23,953 nt of DNA from Verrucomicrobia bacterium UBA1727 (GCA_002315875.1 DCIL01000030.1:22984-46936), one strand, 5' to 3'; shown: positions 1 to 10,500, counted from the stretch's first letter. Notes: generated by a model from the sequence alone, not told the origin. Program-made: numbers and translations.

Positions 1-500
1 GCCTCGCCGGCCTTGACCATGTTGACGTAGAGGTTGTCGAAAACCTTCGGATACTGCGTGAGCGATTCGGAGAACGTGCCGCCCGCGGCGATGTTCTCGG
101 AAATTCCGCCAAGCGCCTCGAGCATCTGCGGATCCTTCATCTGGCGCTTGAGGACGTCGATGCCGCGCATGAGCGGAAGACCCGCGTTGACGAGCGTCGC
201 GAGCTGACGCGTGAACTGCGTGAGGACCTTGGTCTTGATGCGCCCCTGAAGGAACTTGGGCATCTTGATGTTGATCTGGATGTCCTTCGCCTTCTTCTTC
301 GCGGGAGCCGGCGCGGCGGCCTTCTTCTTCGCTGCCGGCGCCGCGGCAGGCGCGGACGCCCCCTTCACCTCGCCGAGCGCAGTCGGCATGAGCCCCAAGG
401 CACGCACTGCGGCAATGGCGCCGTTGCGGTCGCCGGCTTCAACGGTCCCGCGCTTTTCCGCACCACTCGCATCCTTAGCAATATACTGAAATGTCGCCAT
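1..500 (-). CDS. Type II secretion/type IV pilus inner-membrane platform protein, GspF/PilC family (3' end cut off by the window)
   Basis: The frame is open from an ATG at 500 to the window edge, giving about 166 N-terminal residues. The protein begins MATFQYIAKDASG, the classic start of GspF/PilC proteins, and continues with the first T2SS-F domain (KVLTQFTRQLATLVNAGLPLMRGIDV). Family knowledge: this polytopic inner-membrane protein is the platform that couples the assembly ATPase to pilin or pseudopilin polymerisation. Between the N-terminal cap and the first F domain lies an Ala/Pro/Lys-rich linker of about 25 residues (around residues 47-72) with two KKK clusters, probably a flexible cytoplasmic segment. 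A Shine-Dalgarno-like AAGGA lies 10 nt upstream (511-515). The rest of the protein, including membrane segments, is outside the window, so GspF and PilC cannot be told apart. It has its own promoter and is separate from the glycosidase gene ending at 599. Confidence 0.9.
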   Translation of the reverse strand, partial: MATFQYIAKDASGAEKRGTVEAGDRNGAIAAVRALGLMPTALGEVKGASAPAAAPAAKKKAAAPAPAKKKAKDIQINIKMPKFLQGRIKTKVLTQFTRQLATLVNAGLPLMRGIDVLKRQMKDPQMLEALGGISENIAAGGTFSESLTQYPKVFDNLYVNMVKAGE

Positions 501-522
501 TCTCTTCAAGTCCTTTCAACGC

Positions 523-570
523 ATTATACGTCAATTGCCGTATTATATCACAACCTCACCCGCCTCGCAA
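523..570 (-). promoter_or_regulatory. Sigma-70-type promoter(s) for the gspF/pilC gene
   Basis: On the minus strand TTGCGA (570-565) is followed after 17 bp by TATAAT (547-542). The latter is preceded by TGA, giving the extended -10 TGATATAAT. A second TATAAT lies at 528-523; its best -35 candidate is TTGTGA with a long 19-bp spacer. Both are upstream of the ATG at 500. The remainder of the 501-598 interval shows no gene and no convincing hairpin terminator for the glycosidase gene that stops at 599. Identification is by eye from consensus match and position. Confidence 0.6.
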
Positions 571-598
571 CCAGGCCGCCGAAACCTGACTAAAGCTC

Positions 599-3500
599 CT
601 ATGTTCCATTCGCACGTTGGATTTCATAGGCGAGGGCGGTTGCGACAAAGGATAGTACGCCATTGCGATAAACGGCAGGCGTCATGACGAGGCGCGCGCC
701 GGTGGTGGAAAGCGCATAGACCTTCCAATTTCCAGCCGCAAGCTTAAGCTCGATCTTGGCCGGAGAGCGCCGAACGAGATGTGGCAACGTACCGGACTTA
801 AGTAGGACATTGCGCTTGTCATCCGCAAACGTAACCCCGGTATTCTGCACATCGGTCAGATGCGTCACCAGGATCCGCCGCGAGGACGCGATCGGCTCGC
901 TGTCAATCGCAATTGCCGAAATGCACGCAGGCTCACCCGAAAACTCCGCCTTGAGCGCCCCTGCCGAATAAGTTCCGCCCTCGCCAAAGACCACACAGGT
1001 GCGCGGCGTATTCACAAGGAAGGTGCCATTCTTGGAATCGACGGACACCTCGGAGGTTGCGGACGATTTCGGTCCGACCTCGTCCGGACTTGTCTTCAAC
1101 ACCTTAGGATAAGTTCCGATGTCAGTCACACCCTTCTGTGCCTTGCCGAGGAACATACCGATGCGCGTGCGCCAGCCCGCCCCGAGGAAACCGGCCGTCT
1201 GCGATGTGGACCAAAGTCCGTACGGACCATTGGTCACCGAAAGATCGTTGCGCTCAAGCCGCACACCACTTGCGGACTTAAGTGCCTGCAGGTCACCTCG
1301 CAAAAAGAGCGCAGCGACCGTGCGTTCAGCGAGCTGCGAGACGGGATCGCCTGAGACATCGAACATTCCCACGCTCTTCGACTTCTCGGGAGCGATGATG
1401 CCCTCGGGACCATGTGTCCAGGCGAAGTGCCAGACAGCGGACCAGTCCTGCAATGCCGCGAGCGCACCCGTAAGCGCCCCACCGGCAATGCGGTAGCGTC
1501 CGGGTCCGCAATAACAGTATTCGGAAACCGTGAATGGCTTGCCGAAGATGCGGCGGACCGCGGACGCGGGAACGCCCGCATCGGCGCCGAGCACCGGATT
1601 CACGTTGGGGAAGGTGTAGGGCGGACCCCACCAGCGCTTGCCGAGAAACTGGGCGTGATCGATATAATAATGTTCATCCACATAGTCGTGAAGCTCGGCG
1701 CGCACGCGCTGATAGACGATTGGATAGACAACACCGTTCATGTTTGTGAAAAGCGCCTTGCAGCCGAGAGTGCCGCGAAGGAAGGCCGTTGCTCGGCGAT
1801 AGAATCGCTCCTCTGCGTGCGCCAGAAAGAGCGCGAACGACTGTTTCTCAGGCGTCGGCGCTCCCTCAATCGACGAAGGAATCTCACTCTTGCTCTTCGT
1901 CCACGAGTTCCACGCCTGCTGCCAGCACGGCCATTTCTTCAAGACACCCGTACCGCCGCTCACCAGCGACGACTCGTTCAAAATCGAGACAAAGGCGATC
2001 GTCGGATCGTCCGCATAGCGACGTCCCGTATAGGTATTGACGCGGCAAAGGAGATTGCTGGTGAACTTTTCGAAATTTCGATACGCGCCCTCATGCACGA
2101 AAACGAGGTGCTTGAAATCTCCCATCGACGCCTCGCCGGCGCGATCAATGTCCATCGCCTTGTACGGCACGTGCCGCGAAACGTAGAGATCGGTGGTGAT
2201 GTAAATGCCGCGCTTGCCGCATTCGGATACGAGCCGATCGAGCCGACGGGCACGCGGCTCGTGAAAGGTGCAACCGTCGGTTTCGTGCGAACCGGACGTC
2301 AACCAGTCCCCGTAATGATGGACGCGAAGCGAGTTGTAACCGGTACGGACGAGATTATCGAGAAACCGGTCGATCTGGGCATCGGTGATGCCGAGCATAT
2401 CCGCACAGACGTTGACTCCATAGAAACGCTGCGGCACGCCGGGCTGGCGCTCGCACTCGAAATGCTCGCCGACCGCACGGACGCGCCCGAGCTCGCCCAC
2501 CGGCCTCCGCTTGATCAGATTTGAAAAATCGAGCGCACTTCCGGACTCGATCCACGGCGAGGCATTGGCAAGTTCAACCCAATCGCGGGACGGCTTCAGC
2601 GTCAGCGGCAGCGCGAGTGTGGCCTTGAGCGGAGCCGCTGAAGAAATCACAAACGAAAGCGAATTCGTCTCGCCTGCGCGATAGACCTCACGCTTCGGGA
2701 AAGCAAGACGGAGCGAATAGCAAGCTTGCTTCCATTCGCGCGCGTCCTGCAGAAGAACGGCGAGCGGACGCTCCGAGGCAATCGCAAGCCGCACCGCGGC
2801 CCTCGCATCGCGAAAGACGAGATTGGTGAAGGCGCCGCCGGCAATTACCTTGCGTCCAGCGTATTCCGATGCGAGCGTATGCCGTACGCCGTCGACCTCG
2901 AACGAACCGCCGGCATAGTCCGCAACCGGGAAACTTCCCCCGATCTGCATGACCTCAAGCTTGAGCTCCTTCTCCGCGGCAATTTCGTAAGTGACGCGGA
3001 CCGAGCGCGGCGTTTCATTCTTAAGCTGGAGACGTCCGAAGAACTTGACCCGCTGATCCCAGATCGGATCGATTCCGAAGGAACGCGATCCGTCCGCCTC
3101 CGCGGCACATCCGCTCGTAGCAGAAATGAAACGCCAGCCGGGCAAGGCGACGGACGGCTCGAGGGTCGTCTTGGCAAACGGAAGCGGCAATTTGCCGCGG
3201 ATTGAACCATCTACTCCGATCGGTGCCGCAGTTGTCGGCAGCGCCTTGCCGATCAATACGAATCGCGAAGAGTCGGACGGCAATTCAAGGATATCGCCAG
3301 TCATATTCGCGACCGAACCATCCTCCGCATTGAGAATCTGACGATGTCCGGAAGCGCGGAAATCAACACTGAGCTTAAGGGGACGCCCGGCGACGTTGGC
3401 GACGAAATAGAGGTCGCGTCCGTCATCAAGCGCACGATGGCACCAGACGATTTCATTGGACGTAACCGCGCGGCCGTCTTCGTAGGCGACAAAATCTGGT

Positions 3501-5554
3501 TTGAGTCCAGAATTCTCAAGCATTCTCCGAAGCCGCGCCGGACTTACTTCAGAGCGAACGACGATACGATTCCTGAATCTGGCGATGTTCTGCTGGTAGG
3601 TTTCGGAATCGATGCAATCACCCTTCCATCCGAACGGCAGCTCCGGCTCCCATGCGGCCTGGACGGGAGAAGGTCCGTCGGCAACGTAAAGTACGTCCGC
3701 CACTCCATCGCCCATCTGCATCAGATACTGAGCGCGCGTCAGATACTCGACGTAGGACTTGAACGTCTTGAATTTCGGATGCAACCTATCGAAGCGGCAA
3801 CCGAACGGCCAACGAGATCGCTTGGCGGGATCGTCCCCCGGCTGGTGCTCGTAGCCATGGAACTCGAAGAGATTGACGCCATTGGCAAGCGCGCGATCGC
3901 CGAGCAGGCGGAAACGGACGACGTCTTCGTTGTCGAGATTCTTCGCGGACGCTACACCGTCCGTAAACGCCTCCGCGGCAACTATGCGGTGTCCGTAAGG
4001 CGCGGCAAGCGAAAAGGCAAGGCGGGACATGTCGATGCGCGGCTCGGGAGTGCGATACCAGAACTCGACCGCCGGAATATCGGCATCGCGTCCCGCCCGC
4101 AACTCATCGAAAGGTCCGTAATACGACTGCCGCATGAAGGAAAGGCCGCGCTTTCTCACCGCGGCGGCGAGGCGATCACCGTAATTCTCGGCGAAGAGTT
4201 CCGCCCAGGTCTTGCGGAAATCGGCAAGCGCCATTTCCGAAGCGGTAGTTGACTCGATGAAGACTCCGGCAAACGTCGGCAGAAAAGACTTCAGGTCATA
4301 GCCGCGGCGACGGCGGAACTCATCCAGAAAGCCATCGGTCCAATTCTGCACCTGCACCTCGAACGAATCAAGGAAGATCGTCTTGAACGCCTTGATGCCC
4401 TCGCGGCGTGCGCGCTTGAGAAGCGGATCGGCGATAAGGGACATCGCCAGTTCCGGCGTGCGCGGCGAAAGCTTGTCGAGTTCGAGTCCGCTACCGCCGG
4501 GCGGCGCGATGTGATTGACCGCATCCTTCTGAACGACCGCCATGAACCGAAAGACGCGCCACTCACCGTACGGAGCGTTCCGCCAACGAAGGACACCATC
4601 CTTGTCGAGATAAGGAGAAATGTCCACCACCCTTTTAAGCGCAATCAACTTCGAGACGGGACACTCAAAAGTGTCGGACGGCACACGCGGGCGCACGTTC
4701 GAACGGCGGCAATAGGTCGTGAGCGATTTGCGGGAATAATGCGGGATGCGGGGTATGAACGAAAATCGCACCGACTTGAAATCCGGCTTGCCACCTTCCG
4801 CGACCAACTTCACCGCCTTGCAGATCACGGGATGGAAACTAAGTCCATGCTCGGACTCCATCGCAACTTCAGGAAGCGTCTCGTATTCTTTGAAATTCAC
4901 CCCGTCATCGGAGGTGAAGATCGTGTAACGAAGACGGTCCTGATCGAGCGCCAGCTCTCCGGAATTGGCATTCGAAACCTTGATGCCGGCGTACGAGATC
5001 TGCACGCGCATCGGGAACCTGAAGACGCCCGGCTCTTTCGGATCCGCCGCGATTTCAATGCCGTCCTCACCCTCTCGGAACGGCACTGCGAGCACCGCGA
5101 TTTCACGCTGCCAGCCGAAAGGCGCGGGGACGGCCGGCAATTTCACTTCGACGGGACTACCGCCCTTCACTCGCGTCTCGGTATAGCGCAGTATCTTCTG
5201 CGCATTCTCGGGCTTGACCGAAGGACCGCCGGACGAACTCCAGCCGGGACAGTTATGAAACGAAAGCTCAAGCCCGAGACGATCGGCTTCGCGTCCCGCA
5301 TGCATCAAGAGCTTCCACCACTCTTCGGAAAAAATCTTGACCGGTCCCGGTTTCGTGCCGTACCAGTCCTGGAACATGATGTTCGCACCGCGGCAACCGA
5401 GATCCCTGATGGCTTCGAGATCGCGCGTGATTCCGCGCTCCGAAATGTTGCCGCCCATCCAGAACCAACGGACGATCGGCTTGGCCGAATCGGGCGGATT
5501 CTGAAAGCCCGCAAGCGAAAGTGCGGCAAGGAGGACGGTGGCAACGAGCGTCAC
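599..5554 (-). CDS. Secreted double glycosidase: N-terminal GH106-like (alpha-L-rhamnosidase type) fused to C-terminal GH5-like domain
   Basis: I chose the GTG at 5554 because it overlaps the stop of the upstream SDR gene by 4 nt (GTGA) and directly gives a signal peptide (MTLVATVLLAALSLAG); a TTG at 5578 would add eight residues. The product is about 1651 aa. Residues about 30-780 resemble GH106: an early WFWMGG...GITRDLEAI segment, then VAAEAFTDG (E528) and EFHGYEHQP (564-572). GH106 enzymes remove alpha-L-rhamnose, often from pectin. A beta-rich linker follows. From about residue 1035 a second catalytic unit begins (RFYGVNVCADMLG), with ILNESS (E1194) as probable acid/base and TVSEYCY (E1345) as probable nucleophile, about 150 residues apart as in clan GH-A enzymes of GH5 type. 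A beta-sandwich-like tail ends the protein. It is likely exported. It is the last gene of the coupled series. The exact substrates are not readable from sequence. Confidence 0.8.
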   Translation of the reverse strand: MTLVATVLLAALSLAGFQNPPDSAKPIVRWFWMGGNISERGITRDLEAIRDLGCRGANIMFQDWYGTKPGPVKIFSEEWWKLLMHAGREADRLGLELSFHNCPGWSSSGGPSVKPENAQKILRYTETRVKGGSPVEVKLPAVPAPFGWQREIAVLAVPFREGEDGIEIAADPKEPGVFRFPMRVQISYAGIKVSNANSGELALDQDRLRYTIFTSDDGVNFKEYETLPEVAMESEHGLSFHPVICKAVKLVAEGGKPDFKSVRFSFIPRIPHYSRKSLTTYCRRSNVRPRVPSDTFECPVSKLIALKRVVDISPYLDKDGVLRWRNAPYGEWRVFRFMAVVQKDAVNHIAPPGGSGLELDKLSPRTPELAMSLIADPLLKRARREGIKAFKTIFLDSFEVQVQNWTDGFLDEFRRRRGYDLKSFLPTFAGVFIESTTASEMALADFRKTWAELFAENYGDRLAAAVRKRGLSFMRQSYYGPFDELRAGRDADIPAVEFWYRTPEPRIDMSRLAFSLAAPYGHRIVAAEAFTDGVASAKNLDNEDVVRFRLLGDRALANGVNLFEFHGYEHQPGDDPAKRSRWPFGCRFDRLHPKFKTFKSYVEYLTRAQYLMQMGDGVADVLYVADGPSPVQAAWEPELPFGWKGDCIDSETYQQNIARFRNRIVVRSEVSPARLRRMLENSGLKPDFVAYEDGRAVTSNEIVWCHRALDDGRDLYFVANVAGRPLKLSVDFRASGHRQILNAEDGSVANMTGDILELPSDSSRFVLIGKALPTTAAPIGVDGSIRGKLPLPFAKTTLEPSVALPGWRFISATSGCAAEADGSRSFGIDPIWDQRVKFFGRLQLKNETPRSVRVTYEIAAEKELKLEVMQIGGSFPVADYAGGSFEVDGVRHTLASEYAGRKVIAGGAFTNLVFRDARAAVRLAIASERPLAVLLQDAREWKQACYSLRLAFPKREVYRAGETNSLSFVISSAAPLKATLALPLTLKPSRDWVELANASPWIESGSALDFSNLIKRRPVGELGRVRAVGEHFECERQPGVPQRFYGVNVCADMLGITDAQIDRFLDNLVRTGYNSLRVHHYGDWLTSGSHETDGCTFHEPRARRLDRLVSECGKRGIYITTDLYVSRHVPYKAMDIDRAGEASMGDFKHLVFVHEGAYRNFEKFTSNLLCRVNTYTGRRYADDPTIAFVSILNESSLVSGGTGVLKKWPCWQQAWNSWTKSKSEIPSSIEGAPTPEKQSFALFLAHAEERFYRRATAFLRGTLGCKALFTNMNGVVYPIVYQRVRAELHDYVDEHYYIDHAQFLGKRWWGPPYTFPNVNPVLGADAGVPASAVRRIFGKPFTVSEYCYCGPGRYRIAGGALTGALAALQDWSAVWHFAWTHGPEGIIAPEKSKSVGMFDVSGDPVSQLAERTVAALFLRGDLQALKSASGVRLERNDLSVTNGPYGLWSTSQTAGFLGAGWRTRIGMFLGKAQKGVTDIGTYPKVLKTSPDEVGPKSSATSEVSVDSKNGTFLVNTPRTCVVFGEGGTYSAGALKAEFSGEPACISAIAIDSEPIASSRRILVTHLTDVQNTGVTFADDKRNVLLKSGTLPHLVRRSPAKIELKLAAGNWKVYALSTTGARLVMTPAVYRNGVLSFVATALAYEIQRANGT

Positions 5555-6294
5555 GGCTTGAGCGCAATGCGTCCGCAATCAAAGAGATGGGTCGAACCGA
5601 CGCAGCAGGCACCGGCCTCGGAACAGAGATAAAGTATGAAATCGACGAGTTCCTGAGGTTCCGCGGCGCGTCCCTTAAGCGTCTTCATCGCGGCCATGCC
5701 CGGACGCGTCATCACCGGTCCCGGCGCAACGCAAAAGGCGCGCACGTTATGCTCGGCGCCGGCGAGCGAGATGCCCTTGACGAAGTTGAAGAGCCCCGAC
5801 TTCGAAGTGCCGTACATCGGACCGTCCCCATTGCTCTCAAAGCCATCGATGGAACCGATGCAGCAGACGACGCCGGACTTCTGGCGCACCATCTGCGGCA
5901 TGCAGGCGCGCGTGAAATAGACAGGCCCCATGAGGTTGACCTGCACGCCCCAGTCAATGACCTCGACCGGCTGTTCGTAAAACGGCTTGAAGCTGTTGCA
6001 CATGCGCGGCTCGAATCCACCGGCGAAGGGAATGAGCACGTCGATCCTGCCGGTCTTGCGGAGCGCGAGTTTCGCCGCCTTTTCCGCGTCCTTGTAAACG
6101 CGCACGTCGGTCACGCAGGCAAAGGCATTGGGTCCGAGTTCCTTCGCCGCGGCCTTAAGCGCCTTGGCATTTACGTCGCACATGATGACCTTGGCACCGG
6201 CCTTGACGAGCGTCTGGGAACAGCAAAGCCCCATGCCGCTCGCCGCCCCCGTGATCACCGCGGTCTTCCCGCGAAAACTCTTCATGTAGTCCAT
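5551..6294 (-). CDS. Short-chain dehydrogenase/reductase (SDR), probably NAD(H)-dependent
   Basis: This 247-aa protein is a complete classical SDR. The nucleotide-binding motif TGAASGMG is at residues 15-22, and Asp40 at the end of the second strand (VIMCDVN) suggests preference for NAD(H) over NADP(H). N120, S148, Y161 and K165 (YGTSK) form the catalytic tetrad. The usual NNAG is altered to PFAGG (89-93). Members oxidise or reduce alcohols, often sugars or sugar acids; the substrate here is unknown. Between a transporter and a rhamnosidase-like enzyme, a role in oxidising an imported sugar is a reasonable inference. The start is supported by a strong AAGGAG 8 nt upstream (6308-6303). The gene begins 2 nt after the transporter stop, and its TGA overlaps the GTG of the glycosidase gene. 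Cysteines are unusually frequent, including CC pairs. Confidence 0.9.
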   Translation of the reverse strand: MDYMKSFRGKTAVITGAASGMGLCCSQTLVKAGAKVIMCDVNAKALKAAAKELGPNAFACVTDVRVYKDAEKAAKLALRKTGRIDVLIPFAGGFEPRMCNSFKPFYEQPVEVIDWGVQVNLMGPVYFTRACMPQMVRQKSGVVCCIGSIDGFESNGDGPMYGTSKSGLFNFVKGISLAGAEHNVRAFCVAPGPVMTRPGMAAMKTLKGRAAEPQELVDFILYLCSEAGACCVGSTHLFDCGRIALKP

Positions 6295-6296
6295 AC

Positions 6297-7544
6297 TTAT
6301 CGCTCCTTGATCCTATCGCGTTTGAAGGTGAATAGCAACGAACAGACGAGCAGCAGCGAAGCGATGGCGAGCACGCCGCCGTAGGCCGCGAAACCGAGGG
6401 CGAGTCCGTCATTGCCCCGTGTCTGCGAAAGCCAACCGAGAATCACCGGCGCCAGCGAGCCGAACGTGCCGGCAAGAACGTTGAGATAACCGATGGCGCT
6501 CGACCGACAGCGGGACGGTATCACGTCGTAGAGCGAGTTGATGCTGTTGGCCTCGAAAAGTCCCTTCATCACGCCGAAGAGCGCCGCGGCCACCCACACC
6601 ACCATCAGCGTTGAAGTAAAGCCGAACAGCGCGAGGAAAGGCGCGGCGACGAGAAGCGCCGCGCTCTGAAGGACGAGACGAAAGCGCGGAAAAGAGCGGA
6701 CCATCCGATCGGTGAGAAATCCCGCACCGATGATCGCGGCAAACGCAAAGACGAAGTGCCAGAACATGACGCCCGTACCGGCCGCGCCCGGCGAGATTGA
6801 AAACTTCTGGGCAACGAACTTAGGTCCCCACGCGGTGTAGCCGAACGCAACGAAGGTAAGCGAGACATGGGCGAGCGCGGCCAGCACTGCACTCGGACAG
6901 CAGAAGAACGCCTTCAGCGATTCCACAACCGTCGCCTTGGGTGGAGGCGGCACTGCACTCGCGGAACGCTTCTCGCTATTTCCCTTTCCCGAAGCGCTTG
7001 CGACCGTGAGGAATACTATGCCGAGCACCAGACCGAGGGTTCCGAAGATGAAATACGCCCAACGCCACGAACCGCACCAGGCAAGAACGAGCGCGACGGC
7101 AGCCCCCGAAACGAGCCAGCCGGTGTAGAACGCGGCCTGATGACAGCTCATCGCAATCGCCCGCGTTTGCTTGTGAGCGTCCGCCACCATCGCGAAGGCG
7201 CTCGGACTGTAAAGCGTCTGAGGCGCGGTGATCGCGAAGGCGACCAGCAGGAACAGCGACCAGAAGCCGGTGGAGAAACCCGCAAGCAGCGTCATCGCGC
7301 TCCAGACGATGGACGCGATGCCGATGAGCTTCGCGCGATTGAAGCGATCGCCGATGATGCCGGCGAAAGGCACGACCGCGGCGTAGGTCCAGAAGACCGC
7401 GGCATTCAGGACACCGAACTGCACGTCACTGATGCCAGTGTCCTTCTGAATCGGAATGGCAAGTGGTCCGAGAAGCGCCCGATCAAGCGTGTAGACGACG
7501 AACGTCGCACAAAGAAAACCGAGCAGAACCCACTTGTTCTTCAT
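6297..7544 (-). CDS. Major facilitator superfamily transporter
   Basis: This 415-aa, strongly hydrophobic protein has about 12 membrane segments by eye, split by a hydrophilic central loop at residues 184-205 that contains PPPP. The loop between segments 2 and 3 carries the MFS signature GDRFNR (65-70). The first segment ends VVYTLDRALLGPLAIPIQKDTGIS, similar to the start of the organic-anion/hexuronate and sugar-phosphate branches of MFS. It probably moves a sugar, sugar acid or other small anion across the inner membrane by proton or ion coupling; specificity cannot be read. Its ATG overlaps the stop of the glycosidase fusion upstream (ATGA, 7541-7544) with no Shine-Dalgarno visible, consistent with translational coupling. 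In this context it likely imports products of the two secreted glycosidases; export of the NRPS product is a less likely alternative. Confidence 0.87.
   Translation of the reverse strand: MKNKWVLLGFLCATFVVYTLDRALLGPLAIPIQKDTGISDVQFGVLNAAVFWTYAAVVPFAGIIGDRFNRAKLIGIASIVWSAMTLLAGFSTGFWSLFLLVAFAITAPQTLYSPSAFAMVADAHKQTRAIAMSCHQAAFYTGWLVSGAAVALVLAWCGSWRWAYFIFGTLGLVLGIVFLTVASASGKGNSEKRSASAVPPPPKATVVESLKAFFCCPSAVLAALAHVSLTFVAFGYTAWGPKFVAQKFSISPGAAGTGVMFWHFVFAFAAIIGAGFLTDRMVRSFPRFRLVLQSAALLVAAPFLALFGFTSTLMVVWVAAALFGVMKGLFEANSINSLYDVIPSRCRSSAIGYLNVLAGTFGSLAPVILGWLSQTRGNDGLALGFAAYGGVLAIASLLLVCSLLFTFKRDRIKER
6303..6308 (-). promoter_or_regulatory. Ribosome binding site of the SDR gene
   Basis: AAGGAG on the minus strand, 8 nt before the ATG at 6294, lies inside the last codons of the transporter gene. 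It favours the first ATG over the in-frame ATG three codons later. It is the best Shine-Dalgarno match in a series whose other junctions mostly lack one, so this gene may be translated partly independently of the transporter. Confidence 0.65.
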
Positions 7545-10500
7545 TTGGATGCAACGTGCAGAAGGATGAACGATTCGCGCGGAAGGACGGACGGAAGCTG
7601 AACCTCAGCATAGGTATGCGTCTCGTCCGTCAAGGTACAGGACGTCACCTTGAGCGCTCCGAGGTCAAGCTTGAGCGGCATGCGGCGATTCGAGGAGTTG
7701 GCGATCAGGATGACTCCGCCCTTTTCAGTGCCCGCGGCAAGAGCGTGAATCTCGGGATTGGAGACAGAAACGGCAGTTGCAGTCTTGAGCTTATATGCCT
7801 CGTTGAACGCCTTGAGCGCATAATACGCCTTGCGGGGTTTGCGTGTCGCCGGATCGAAAAGCGGAGAATAGTTTCCCATGCCGCACCGGCCGTCGTAAAT
7901 CATCGCACTATCAAGCTTCGAATGCTGCATGCCGATCATCTCGGCACAGATCGCACTCGCCTGGCTGGCGGTGCCGAGACTCTCCGCCGAAACGCGCGGC
8001 AGCCATTCGTTGACCGTGGTTTCGGTGTTGGTAAAACCGTACTGATGGAGCGTTTCAATGCCCCAGTCAATCTGACGAAGCGCCTCCTTCACATCGGAAT
8101 ACGTATGGAACGAGAAGAAGTCAAGCGGACTCTTCCGCTCCTTGGCGAACTTCAGGAATTCAAGATAGCAGTCCACGAAATACTGGGTACGCGGCGAGGA
8201 GTTGGCCGCGGCGACGGCGGGAGAATTCGCAGCGGCGTAGAAGCCGCAGCTCGCGTAGCCGCCGATCTTGAGATGCGGGAAACGTCCCTTGAGGTATTTC
8301 GAAACGACATCGTAGAATTCCATGTACTGTTGCCAGGTGCCGGCCCACATAGCGTTGAAGCTCTTGTAGGGAGTGCCCGGACCTTTCCAGTACGTGTTGT
8401 CCGCAATTCCCGTATCGTTGTCCGGTTCGTTCCAGATTTCCCAGTAGCGGATCTTCCACTTGTAACCGTTGGCCCATCCCTCGGTGTAGTGCCGAATCAC
8501 ATGCTCGCAGACGCGCGCCCACTTGGCGTAGTCCTTGGGCGGAAAGATGCGGTAGGCCCTGATGTCAGAGCGGTTCTCGATCGTGACGCCGAGGCGGAAG
8601 AACGGTTCGACTCCGTTCTTGACGAGCGAATTGAGCAGTTCGTCGGTGAACGCGAAGTCGTAGTTCTTGGGATCATTCTCATCCGCCTCGAAATCACGGA
8701 AGATATTGGGAATATCCACAAAGACATTTCTGCCGTGATGTCCGCCGACATCATGAAGACGCGAGAACGGAATTCCCGCCTCACGGAGATAGAGGAACAT
8801 CGAATACCAGTCCCAGCCGATCATCGGGGGCTGTCCGATTCCATGCATCGGTTTGACCGCACCCGTCGTGCGCGAGAAGTCGGCCTTGATGGTAACCGGC
8901 TGCGAAGTCACGCCGTCCTCTTCAATCCACACATTGCGAAATTCGATTGCGCCGCCCTCGCTCTGAAGCGCAATCGCGCCGCACTTGGTAGTAAGCTTCG
9001 CGGCACTGTTCTGCTTGACCCCGTTGACCCAGTTCTCGATCTTGCCGCCCTTCGCAACGATTTCGATCGTGTTCCATTCGCCGAACGGCTTTTCGCTTGA
9101 GGGATTCTGCTTATCCTTCACGTTGATGAGAAACTTGTGCTTCGAGTTCGGAGGAAGTCCGTCAAAGGACGTTCCCCAGATTCCAAGCAGATCGCCCGCC
9201 TTGCCGGCGCAAAGCTGGTTCTCGACGCAGGAAGGAAGGAACGTGCCGGTGTCGGAGGCGATTCGCACGAAGACGCCGGAATTCGGCTTCTCGGTCGGAC
9301 GCCACCAGCGGTACTCGACATGGAGTTTGTAGTCCGCGTAGTCCTTGCGCTCAGTCCTGAGATAACCGAAAGGCGTACCGGTCGAACGGATGCAGCCGTC
9401 CACTACCGCCCAGGTCGGTTCGCTCGCCGTATAACCGCCGGTCACGTTGTAGTCGGTGACTGCGGTCCATCCGGAAAGATCTTTGCCATTGAACAACGGA
9501 ACGCGTTCCGCGGCGACTGGTTTGAGCGGAATCACCCGCTCGAAAAGACGGGCGGGCTGGCGGACGATTCGACAGACGCCGTCCTTCTCTTCGGCGACTG
9601 CAGTCGAATAGATCGTGAAGACGGCCTTGTCCGAATGCATCTCGACAATGGCGAAGGAACCATCGTCGGAAACCGCGCCGCAATTGATATCATAAACTCC
9701 GCCGATGCGCCCTACCGGCCAGTTGCCGTTATGTTCGTGTCCGTTGATGAAAAGCTTGCAGCCGTACTTCTCGGCCAGCGCCAGCACCTTGCCGCGATTG
9801 TCATTGAAGCCGTTCTCCTTCATCGCATCGCGAATCGGACAGATGAAGTTCTTCGGATCATCGGCCACCATCGCCCAATGACAGAGCATCACGATGTGCT
9901 TGATGGACGAATCAGCCGCGGCCGATGCCATCTCGCGCTCGAGGAAGGCGACCGTCTCGTCCGCGATCTTGGCCGTCGAGCGGTACTGTCCCTTCGGCGC
10001 GGGAAGTCCGACATACGAGGCGAAGAAAGTGACGAACTTCACATCGCCGCACTGGAAGGCGCAGTCGCGGTAGAACGAGGGAATGCCGGTATCGTGATTG
10101 CCCTGGATCGCGATGACCCGCGAATCCAGCGGCGGCGGCTCGACACTGAACGGTTTGATTCCGTTCCCGACGTTCTCAGCGCACGAGTAGGGACGGGCGA
10201 CGAATTTGAGCGACGAGACATCGGTTCCGCGAGAACGCTTGTACAAGTCAAGAGAAGTGAGCGTACGATAATAATTCACTAACTCCGCCTGAAGATCGCG
10301 CTGCTGACTCGAATAGCCGGTATTGAGCTGGTCGCCGCAGAAGAGCGCAAGATCGATGTCGCGGCAGGCGGAATTCGTGTTGATGAATTCGTAAGTCGCG
10401 ATCAGTCCCGCGTGGTTTCCGGGCTTCCAGCAAGTATACACCGGCCTTCCGCGTTCGATGTAATCGCTCTCGACATGCGTATCGCTCATCAGCAGGAACT

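Noticed and set aside
256..489. Plus-strand 77-codon frame rich in Phe and Ala
   Set aside because: It is the antisense shadow of the Lys/Ala-rich linker of the GspF/PilC gene.
571..598. Possible terminator hairpin after the GH106-like gene
   Set aside because: A weak CAGG...CCTG pairing is present but has no stable stem and no following T-run on the minus strand.
6297..7544. The MFS transporter as an exporter of the NRPS product
   Set aside because: It is separated from the NRPS by three genes and a promoter candidate, and is flanked by sugar-related genes with overlapping reading frames, so an uptake role fits better.
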